From Ctena decussata (lineage: Eukaryota > Mollusca > Bivalvia > Lucinida > Lucinidae): 64,000 nucleotides of DNA. Below the pieces are notes generated by a model. It saw only the letters and a program-made list of their open reading frames with translations, was not told the DNA's origin and ran no database searches. The position numbers and the translations under genes were made by a program. The stretch lies in the NCBI GenBank assembly GCA_963989385.1, contig OZ022499.1:79349903-79413902 (forward strand). Reading direction: 5' to 3'. Below, piece by piece: positions 35,501-46,400 of the stretch (position 1 is the first letter of the stretch; every line of letters begins with the position of its first letter).

Positions 35501-37395
35501 CCCCATGGGCTATATGCATGCAGTTGATGTTGATAAAATCTATATAGAACCATAAGCTAAATAGATTTTTATGCCCCCGAAGGAACTTCGGGTGGCATAT
35601 TAAAATCGCACCGTCCGTCCAACCGTCCGTCAGTCCGTCCGTCCGTTACAAATCGTGTCTCAGTGATAACTTTAAAAGTACTGAAGCAAATTTGATGAAA
35701 CTTCACAGAAAGATAAAGCATAATGAGAAGGTGTGTCGCGCGCAAGACTCAGGTTCCTACGCCCAAGGTCAAGGCCACAACTGGGTCAAAGGTCAAATTG
35801 TGTCTCAAAATCGTGTCTCAGCGATAATTTTAAAACTACTGAAGCAAATTTGATGAAACTTCACAGAAAGATAAAGCATAATGAGAAGGTGTGTCGCGCA
35901 CAAGACTTAGGTCCGCACGCCCAAGGTCAAGGCCACAGTTGGGTCAAAAGTCAAATTGTATCTCAAAATTGGGTCTCATTGATTACTTATAAACTACTGA
36001 AGCAAATTTAATAAAACTTCACAGAAAGATGAAACATAATGAGAAGGTATGTTGCACTTAAGATTTGGGTTGCCAAGTTCAAGGTCAAGGTCACAATTAG
36101 GGGTCAAAGGTCAAATCTCCCCCTGTGATAACTTGAAAGCTGCTGAAGTGAATGTCATCAAACTTCACAGAAAGGTAAATCATTATGAGAAGGTATGTTA
36201 CACACAATATTTATGATCCTAGATCTAAGGTCAAGGTCACAATCTGGGGCCAGAGGTCAAATTATGTCTCGGCAATTATTCAGAAAAGTACCATAGCAAA
36301 CTGTAAAGAAAGATAAAGCCTAATGAGAAGATTTGCCATGCACAAGACATAGGTTCCCATACTCAAGGTCAAGGACGCAACACAGTTTGGTTAGTGGTTG
36401 AATTAAGTCCCCTCGAATCCTCTTAAACTTCCAAAGTGCATTTAAACGTTACAGAAAAGTAAAATGAAATGAGAACGTATATCATGTGCAAGACCCAGGT
36501 TCTGTGCCCAAGGTCAAGGTCACAGCTAGGGTCAAAGGTCAGTTGAAGGGGCCTTCGGGGGCATTTGTTACACACTGTAACATTTCTTGTTTAAAACCTA
36601 CAACTGCCCTGCCCTGAGGTTATACAGAGAAACAAAAATAGATCAGGAAAAAAAATGGATCTGTGAAAGAGGTATGGTGGCAAGGTATCACGCAGTCGTT
36701 AGCGATGCTTTTTTTCTGAAAAAAAACAAAGGGATGTAATTCCATCCAAACTGAAAGTAGGGTTATGGTTTTTCCGCACATTGTCTGAGGGTGCTTTATA
36801 TTTATACAAACTTCCATGAAGAAATCTTAAATGGTTTTCGAGATATGGGGGGGACACGAAGCTTATCTGAAATCACTATATGAAAGATACAAAGGGGCGT
36901 AATTTTGTTAAAAAAGAGGAAGTAGGGTTATGGTTCTTTTTCTCTGCACCTCGTCTGATAGTGCTTTATATTTATACAAACAATCATGAAGAAATCTTAA
37001 ACCGTTTTTAGCTCGCCTGAACGAAAGTTCAGGAAGAGCTATTGTTGTCACCACGGCGTCGGCGTCCGCGTCCGCGTCAGCGTCAGCGTCCGCGTCAGCG
37101 TCGGCGTCCGGATTGGATGTTTTGGTTAAAGTTTTTAGCTCACCTGAGCCATAGGCTCAGGGTGAGCTATTGTGATCACCCAGTGTCCGTTGTCCGTCGT
37201 GCGTCGTCCTTCGTCCGTCGTGCGTCGTCAACAATTTGCTTTAAATGACATCTTCTCTGAAACCACTAGGCCTAGGGCTTTGATATTTGGTATGAAGCTA
37301 TGCCTAGTGGTCCTCTACCAAGTTTGTTCAAATGGTTGCCCCAGGGTCCAAAATGGCCCTGGGGCAGGGGTCTTGGGTTCGAAACTAAAAAATAC

Positions 37396-37426
<31 letters not shown>

Positions 37427-40400
37427 TCAGATGCTTGAAACTTGGTATGTAACATTGCCTAGTGGTCCTCTACCAAGTTTGTTCAAATGGTGGCCACAGG
37501 GTCCAAAATGGCCCTGGGGCAGGGGTCTTGGGTTTGAAACTAAAAGATACTTAAAAATCTTCTTCTCCAGAACTGCTTGGCTCAGAGGCTTGAAATTTGG
37601 TATGAAGCATTGTCTAGTGGTCCTCTACCAAGTTTGTTCAAATGGTGGCCCCAGGGTCCAAAATGGCCCTGGGGCGGGGGGTCTTGGGTTCGAAACTAAA
37701 AAATACTTAAAAATCTTCTTCTCCAGAACTGCTTGGCTCAGATGCTTGAAACTTGGTATGTAACATTGCCTTGTGGTCCTCTACCAAGTTTGTTCAAATG
37801 GTGGCCCCAGGGTCAAAAATGGCCCTGGGGCAGGGGGTCTTGGGTTTGAAACTAAAAGATACTTAAAAATCTTCTTCTCCAGAACTGCTTGGCTCAGAGG
37901 TTTGAAATTTGGTATGTAGCATTGTCTTGTGGTCCTCTACCAAGTTTGTTCAAATGGTGGCCCCAGGGTCCAAAATGGCCCTGGGGCAGGGGGTCTTGGG
38001 TTCGAAACTTAAAAATACTTAAAAATCTTCTTCTCCAGAACTGCTTGGCTCAGATGCTTGAAATTTGGTTTGGAACATTGCCTTGTGGTCCTCTACCAAG
38101 TTTGTTTAAATGGTGGCGGCCCCAGGGTCCAAATTGGCCCTGGGGCAGGGGGTCTTGGGTTTCAGAACTAAAAAATACTTAAAAATCTTCTTCTTCAGAA
38201 CCGCAAGGCTCAGCTGCTTGAAATTTGGTATGTAGCATTCTCTAGTGGTCCTCTACCAAATTTGTTCAAATGGTGGCCCCAGGGTCCAAAATGGCCCTGG
38301 GGCAGGGGTTCTTTGATTCGAAACTAAAAAATACTTAAAAATGTTCTTCACCAGAACTGGTTGCCTCAGATGCTTGAAATTAGGTTTGTTACATTGCCTA
38401 GTGGCCCTCTACCAAGTTTGTTCAAATGGTGGCCCCAGGGTCCAAAATGGCCCCGGGGCAGGGAGTCCCAGGTGTGAACCATAGAAATACATAGAAAAAT
38501 TCTTCTTCTTCAGAACCTCAAGGCTCAGATGCTTGAAATTTGGTATGTAGCTTTGCCTAGTAGTCTTTTACCAAGTTTGTTCAAATGATGGCCCCAGGGT
38601 CTAAAATGGCCCAACCCAAGGGGGTCCTGGGTTTGAACCATAGAAAAATATTAAAAAATCTTCTTCTTCAGAACCACTTGGCTTAGATGCTTGAAATTTA
38701 GTATGTAGCATTGCCTAGTGGTCCTTTACCAAAATTATTCAAATGATGGCCACAGGGTCCAAAATGGCCCTGCCCCAGGGGGTCCAGGGTTCGAACCATA
38801 GCAATACATAGAAAATATTCAAAAATCTTCTTCAAAACCATTTGGAAGTGGTTGCAAACTATCAGGTTTGTTAAATGATGACCCTTGTTTGACCTTTAAC
38901 CTTTTTGGTCAGGTGAGCGATTCAGGGCCTCTTGTCCCTCTTGTTTAAAGACCTATATCTCCCTAACCCATGGATGGATTCTTTTGATACTTGCACTGTA
39001 GTTAGATATTGGTCCAAAGTTTAACATGGTACCACCCCCACCCCCTCCTTGACCTTGATGTCAAGGTCATGGACTTATAAAATTGGGAGTTTTTTGGGAC
39101 TGGATGTTTTGGTTAAAGTTTTCTAAAGCCCAGTAGCTCCTTAACCCATGGATGGATTCCTTTGATACTTGCACTGTAGTTAGATATTGGTCCGAAGTTT
39201 TCCAAGGTACTACCCCCACCCCCCTCAGTGACCTTGATGTCAAGGTCATGGACTTAGAAAATTGTCTTTTTATTGATTGGATGTTTTGGTTAAAGTTTTT
39301 TAATGACACATATCTCCTGAACCCATAGATGAGTTCTTTTTATATTTGCACTGTAGTTAGATATTAGTCCAAAGTTTTACAGAGTACTACCCCAGCCCTG
39401 CTCGGTGACCTTGATGTCAAGGGTAGGGACTTAGGAAATTTGGTCTTTATTAAAGTTTTCTAATTGCGTACTGATTCATAATGCTTGGCAGAGATTTAGT
39501 TTACACTTGAACTGATGTTAGGCACTTTTTTGAGTTTTTACAAAACACTATATACTTACTCGACTGGATGACCTTGATGTCAAGGTCATGGACTTTGAGT
39601 TTTGTCTAAAGATTTTGATTAGTTTTATATTAATGAAGACATAATTTCACAGTGCCACGATGGACTCAGTTGATACTAATACTTGGACTGATGTTAGATA
39701 ACGGTTAAAGGCTTTGATACATCCTAGCCCTGCCCTCCTCCCCCCCTACCCCTTAGTTCTTTGACCTCAAGCTCATGGACTTTGAAATTTCATGTGGATT
39801 TTTTTTATTTATTTTAAGACATTTCTGAGATAGCTTTTGTTCATAAATGTGTTGTCATAATGGAATGCTTGCCTGAAGTTTTATACATAGCAGTCAACAC
39901 CACCATAGCGACAGTGTGATGGGCAAGCACCTATTCAGGCGAGCTATGCTGTCGGGCGACAGCTCTTGTTGAGATATGGAGCGGACACAAAGCATAAATG
40001 AAATTACTGTATGAAAAATGCAGTTGATTGCGATGCTTTTATATTTAAAATACTAAGGGACTTAATTCCGTCAAAACTGAAAGTAGGATTATGGTTCTTT
40101 TTCACTGCAAATCATCTGATAGTGTTTTATATTTGTACAAACTTTCATGTAGAAATCTTAAACATTTTTCGAGATATAGAGCGGACACGAAATTTTACCG
40201 TTTGCCCTTTGACCTCTAAGTGTGACCTTGACCTTTGTCACACATTGTTTAAACATGAGTTCTGCACATTGTTTCCATAAGGCAAACATTTGACCCAAGT
40301 TTCAAAAAAATCTTTCAAGAGTTTAAGGAGATATGGAGTTGACACGAAAAGTTAACAGACTGATGGACAGACTGACAGACGGACGGAGGCCACAACATAA

Positions 40401-43400
40401 TACGACCCATCTTCAACAGGCATATAAAAATTGTCTACCATAAATATTGTAAGTCTTGAGACAAACAGGGCTGAGCAAACAGTGCAGACCCAGATCAGAC
40501 TGCTCCCGCAGGAGCAGTCTGATCTGGGTGAACACAGTTTGCTATTCTATTTGCATATATTGGACACATGAAGGTAATGTAAAACCAAACTGTTCTATTT
40601 TTAGAACATTTCAGTACTTGTTTTAGGTGTCCCAATTTTTATGGTAATTCAAATTTAAGAATAATCACGATTGGTTGTTTTGAGTTTAACAGCTCTTTGA
40701 GACAGTATTTCAGTCTATCTTGAGTCGTCCCCAGTGGGAAAGAAAAGAGATCTGATAAGTGAGAGAAAAAATATCCAAACAAACCCCACCCACACCTACT
40801 GAGAGCACAGTAGGCCCTTGCACTATATTATCCAAATTAGTAGAATGCCCCATCTCTGAAAGTTGATAATCACACAAGCAGGTTACACTGATTGGTTAAC
40901 ATGCTCTATTATTTCAGATAGCTACTATTAGTATAGACAAAATAACAAACTCATGATGTCCATGGTCTGGATTTGTATCATATCAAAGTCATCCGTTTCC
41001 AAAGAAAAACAACTACACTCTGGAAGGAACATGGAGATATAAACAGTGTGCTTAAATATTGGGACACCCAAAAACCAGTAATTTTCCATTTGGGACAATG
41101 GACACCTAAAATAAGTACTGAAATTTTCTAAAAATAGAACAGTTTGGTTTTACATTACCTTAATGTGTCCAATATATGCAAATGGAATAGCAAACTGTGT
41201 TCACCCAGATCACAGGAGCAGTCTGATCTGGGTCTGCACTGTTTGCTCAGCCCTGTTTGTCTCAAGACTTACAATATTTATGGTAGACAATTTTTATATG
41301 CCCGTCGAAGATGGGTTATATTATGTTGTGGCCTCTGTCAGTCTGTCTATCAGTCTGTCCATCCGTCTGTCTGTCCAATAACTTTTCGTGTCCACTCCAT
41401 ATCTCCTTAACCTCTTGAAAATTTTTTTGAAACTTCGGTCCAATGTTTGCCTTATCGAGACGATGTGCAGAACTCATATTTCAACAATGTGACACAAAGG
41501 TCAAGGTCTAAATTAGAGGTCAAAGGGCAAATGGTAAAATTTTGTGTCCTCTCCATATCTCGAAAACTGTTTTTCTACACAACCCTACTTTCAGTTTTGA
41601 TGGAATTATGTCCCTTTGTATTTTACATACAGTAATTTCATAGATGCTTCGTGTCCGCTCCATATCTCAAAAACCGTTTAAGATTTCTTCATGAAATTAA
41701 AATTAAAAGTTCCTTAAAGAGCAGAGAATACATACAGAAGTAGGAACATGGGCCAGACTACGTAGTTTCGGCTAATAAAGCCTTGTCAGTGACCCTGACA
41801 ATATCTGGTGACGAAACCAGAGAGAAAAAAAAAAGCATACTGTAAATTCTTAATTTTAATTGGGCAGTCGATTCAAAGACTGATTAGTTTCAGAATGATC
41901 CAAATAATATAAAAGACGATGATCTAGAACAATAGTCTAATCGATCTCAAATTTAAGATTTCTCAGAATCTATCCTCTGATCTCAAAGGATGTAAATAAA
42001 ATATAACCTGCACTATGGATGATGTAGGGGGAGACGTTTTAGGGCCCCCATACGGCACAACACCAGCGGCAGTGAGGTAAAATTAAAATCTTATAAAGTT
42101 CCTTCAAGAGCAGAGAATACATACAGAAGTAGGAACATGGGCCAGACTACGTAGTTTCGGCTAATAAAGCCTCGTCAGTGACCCTGACAATATCTGGTGA
42201 TGAAACCAGAAAAAAAAAAAGCATACTATAATTTCTTAATTCTAATTGGGCAGTCATTTCAAAGACTGATTAGTTTCAGAATGATCCAAATAATATAAAA
42301 GACAATGATCTAGAATAATAGTCTAATCAATCTCAAATTTTAGATTTCTCAGAATCTATCTTCTGATCTCAAAGGATGTAAATAAAATTGGAGTTTGTAG
42401 AAACATAAAGCACCATCAGAGGATGTGCAAAGAAAAAGAACCATAACCCTACTTCCTTTTTAGCTCACCTGAGCCAAAGGCTCAGGGTGAGCTATTGTGA
42501 TCACCCAGTGTACGTCGTCCGTTGTGCGCCGTGCGTCGTCCGTCGTCAACAATTTGCTTTAAATGACATCTTCTCTGAAACCGCTAGGCCTAGGGCTTTG
42601 ATATTTGGTATGAAGCATTACCTAGTGGACCTCTACCAAGTTTGTTCAAATGGTGGCCCCAGGGTCCAAAGTGGCCCTGGGGCTGGGGGTCGGGTTCGAA
42701 ACTAAAATATACTTAAAAATCTTCTCCTCCAGAACTGCTTGGCTCAGATGCTTGAAATTTTGTATGTAGCATTGCCTAATGGTACTTTACCAAGTTTGTT
42801 CAAATGGTGGTCCCAGGGTCCAAAATGGCCCAGGGGTAGGGAGTCCCAGGTTTGAACCATAGAAATACATATAGAAAAATATTAAAAAATCTTTTTCTTC
42901 AGAACCACAAGGCTCAGATGTTTGAAATTTGGTATGAAGCATTGCCTAATAGTCCTTTACCAATTTTGTTCAAATGATGGCCCCAAGGTCCAAAATAGCC
43001 CCGTCCCTGAGGTCCTGGGTTTGAACCTGAGAAATACATTGAAAAATATTTCAAAATCTTCTACATCAGAACCGCAAGGCTCAGGTGCTTGAAATTTGGT
43101 ATGTAGCATTGCCTTATAGTCCTTTACCAAGTTTGTTCAAACAAGGGCCCAAGGATCCAAAATGGCCTCTTGGCATGGAGTCCAAGGTTTGAACCATAGA
43201 AATCCAGAGAATAATATTCAAAAAATTTCTCCTTCAGAACCACAAGGCTTAGATGCTTGAAATTTGGTATGTAGCATGGCCTAGGAATCCTTTACCAAAT
43301 TTGTTCAAATGGTGGCCCCAGGGTCCAAAATGGCCTTGTGGCAGGGAGTCCTAGGTTTGAACCATAGAAATACATAGAAAAATATTCAAAAAGCTTCTTC

Positions 43401-46400
43401 TTCAGAACCACTTGGCTCAGATGCTTGATATTTGGTATGTAGCATTGCCTAATGGTCTTTTACCAAGTTTGTTGAAAGGATGACCCCAGGGTCTAAAATG
43501 GCCCCGCCCCGGGGGTCCTGGGTTAGAACCATAGAAATACATAGAAAAATATTAAAAATTCTTCTTCTTTAGAACCACTTTGCTCAGATGCTTGAAATTT
43601 GGTATGTAGCATTGCCATGTAATCCTTTATCAAGTTTGTTCAAATGATGGCCCCAGGGTTGAAAATGGCCCTGTGACAGGGAGTCCTGAGTTTGAACCAT
43701 AGAAATACATAGAAAAATATTCAAAAATCTTCTTCTTCAGCACCAATTGGCTCATATGCTTGAAATTTGGTATGATGCATTGCCTGGTGGACTCCTACAA
43801 AGTTTGTATAAATGGTGGCCCTGGGATCCAAAATGGCCCTGGGGCAGGGGGTCTTGGGTTCGAAACTATAATATACTTAAAAATCTTCTTCTCCAGAACT
43901 GCTTCGCTCAGATGCTTGAAATTTGGTATGTAGCATTGCCTAGTGGTCTTCTACCAAGTTTGTTCAAATGGTGGCCCCAGGGTCCAAAATGGCCCTGGTG
44001 CAGGGAGTCCCAGGTTTGAACCATAGAAATACATAGAAAAATTCTTCTTCTTCAGAACCGCAAGGCTCAGATGCTTGAAATTTGGTATGTAGCTTTGCCT
44101 AGTAGTCTTTTACCAAGTTTGTTCAAATGATGGCCCCAGGGTCTAAAATGGCCCAACCCAAGGGGGTCCTGGGTTTGAACCATAGAAAAATCTTCTTCTT
44201 CACAACTGCAAGGCTCAGATGCTTGAAATTTAGAATGTATTATTGCCTAGTGGTCCTTTACCAAGATTATTTAAATGATGGCCCCAGGGTCCAAAATGGC
44301 TCCGCCTCAGGGGGACTAGGGTTTGAACCATAGCAGTGCGTAGAAAAATATTAAAAAATCCTTTTCTTCAGAACCATTTGGAAATGGTTGCAAACTATCA
44401 GGTTTGTTCAAATGATGACCCTAGTTTTACTTTTAACCTTTTTGTTCAGGTGAGCGATTCAGGGCCACTTGGCCCTCTTGTTTAACAAAACTACGCCCCT
44501 TTGTATTTTTCATATAGTAATTTCATATAAACTTCATGTCTGCTCCATATCTTGAAAACAGTTTAAGATTTCTTAATGAAAGTTTGTATAAATATAAAGC
44601 ACCGTCAGACAATGTGTAGAGAAAAAGAACCATAACCCCACTTTCAGTTTTGATGGAATTACGTCCCTTTGTATTTTTCATATACATGTAGTAATTTCAT
44701 ACAAGCTTCATGTCAGCTCCATATCACGAAAAGCATTTAAGATTTCTTCATGAAAGTTTGTATAAATATAAAGCACCATCAGAGGATGTGCACAGAAAAA
44801 GAACCATAACCCTACTTTTACTTTTAACAAAATTACGCCCTTTTGTATTTTTCCTATTGTAATTTTGTATTTAATTCGTGTCTGCTCCATATCTCTTAAC
44901 CCTTTGAAAGATTTATTTTTGAATTTTGAGTCAAATGGTCACCTTATTGAGGCAAGGTGCAGAGCTGATATTTCAACAATGTTTGACAAAGGTCAAGGTC
45001 ACAGAGGTCAAACTTCAAAAGGTCACATTATTTGTCCGCTCCATATCTCGAAAACCGTATTTGATTTCTTCATAGAAGTTTATACAAATATGAAGCATCA
45101 TCAGACAATGTGCAGAGAAAAAGAACCATTACCCTACTTTCAGTTTTGATGGCACTATGCACTTTTGTATTTTTATATAGTAATTTCATACTAGCTTTGT
45201 ATCTGCTCCATATCTTGAAAACTGTTTAAGATTTCTTCATGAAAGTTTGTACAAATATCAAACGATATGCAGAGAAAAAGAACCATAACCCTACTTTCAG
45301 GTCTGGTGGAATTATGCCCCTTTGTAATTTTTGTCTAGGAATTTCATATTAGCTTTGTTTGTTTTTAGCTCACCTGAGCATGAAGTGCTCAAGGTGAGGT
45401 ATTGTGATCGGTCTTTGTCCGTCGTCCGTTGTCCGTCGTTCGTTGTCCGGCGTCAACTTTTACTTTAAACGACTTCTTCTCCAAAACTGCTGGACGGATT
45501 TCGAAATAATTACATGGAAATGTTCCTTGGGGGACTCTCTACCAAAATTGCTCAAATGGTTCCGCCCCGCTGAACAATATGGCCACCAGAGCTAAAAATA
45601 GAAAAACCTTTAAACGACTTCTCCTCCAAAACTGCTGGGCCGATTTTGAAATAATTTCACAGAAATGTTCCTTAGAAGACCCTCTACCAAAATTGCTCAA
45701 ATGGTTCCACTCGGCTGAACAATATGGCCGCCAGAGCTAAAAATAGAAAAACCTTTAAACAACTTCTCCTCCAAAACTGCTGGGCAGATTTTGAAATAAT
45801 TACACAGAAATGTTCCTTAGGGGACCCTCTACCAAAATTGCTCAAACGGTTCCGCTCCGCTGAACAATATGGCCGCCGGAGCTAAAAATAGAAAAACCTT
45901 TAAACAACTTCTCCTCCAAAACTGCTGGGCCGATTTTGAAATAATTTAATACAAATGTTCCTTAGGAGACCCTCTACCAAAATTGCTCAAACGGTTCTGC
46001 TCCGCTGAACAATATGGCCGCCGGAGCTAAAAATAGAAAAACCTTTAAACGACTTCTCCTCCAAAACTGCTTGGCCGATTTTGAAATAATTTAACACAAA
46101 TGTTCCTTAGGAGACCCTCTACCAAAATTGCTCAAACGGTTCCGCTCCGCTGAACAATATGGCCGCCAGAGCTAAAAATAGAAAAACCTTTAAATGACTT
46201 CTCCTCCAAAACTGCTGGGTCAATTTTGAAATAATTTCACAGAAATGTTCCTTAGGAGACCCTCTGCCAAAATTGCTCAAACAGTTCCGCTCCGCTGAAC
46301 AATATGGCCACCAGAGCTAAAAATAGAAAAAAGCTTAAAACATCAACGCCTCTGAAGCCAATGGCTCGATTTCAAAAAAATTTCACAGAAATGTTTTTCT

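Larger units (their letters stand above)
34604..36690 (+). mobile_element. Hairpin-ended element H6 with duplicated 5' end, hosting H2
   Basis: The 5' hairpin ATACCCTGCCACAC / GTGGCGGGGTAT occurs twice (34604 and 34831). The body includes units around CTTTCAGCAAATGATCAGCA. H2 is nested at 35566-36592. I could not fix the 3' end. Confidence 0.5.
34105..40430 (-). mobile_element. Helitron-like element H5, left-arm copy
   Basis: The 5' end at 40430 reads TTTTTATATGCCTGTTGAAG on the minus strand; the 3' side has AACGGGCGTATATTGCC and a CCCC/GGGG hairpin then AGCTCTTG. The body has units with CTCCATATCTCGAAAACC, GATTTCTTCATGAAAGTTTG and AAGAACCATAACCCTACTTT. Interrupted by nested elements. Confidence 0.65.
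33950..40632 (-). repeat. Left arm of a large inverted duplication
   Basis: Without its private insertions this arm is the reverse complement of 41103-49577. It contains element H5 (34105-40430, minus) plus duplicated flanks: 33950-34104 outside its 3' end and 40431-40632 outside its 5' end. Private insertions are about 34604-36690 and 37006-39970. Confidence 0.8.
41697..42391 (-). mobile_element. Retrozyme-like tandem repeat with hammerhead ribozymes
   Basis: About 695 bp made of 1.8 direct copies of a unit of about 389 bp, inserted in H5. The two copies share AGAGCAGAGAATACATACAG and everything after it to GATGTAAATAAAAT, with few differences. A 77-bp segment (42002-42078) is present only between them. 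Each copy holds a 46-nt hammerhead motif on the minus strand. No ORF. The left arm of the inverted duplication shows the unoccupied site (CATGAAAGTTTGTA), which fixes the edges; I see no clear target duplication. Best fit: metazoan retrozyme, a nonautonomous circular-RNA-forming retroelement probably mobilised by Penelope-like elements; a decayed Penelope terminal repeat is the alternative. Confidence 0.8.

Noticed and set aside
37422..38182. Long open frames in the 155-bp arrays (repeated LPSLFKWWPQGPKWPWGRG-like peptides)
   Set aside because: Open only because the repeat lacks stops in one frame; indels shift the frame between units and no start, splice or homology supports coding. The same applies to 43747-44019.
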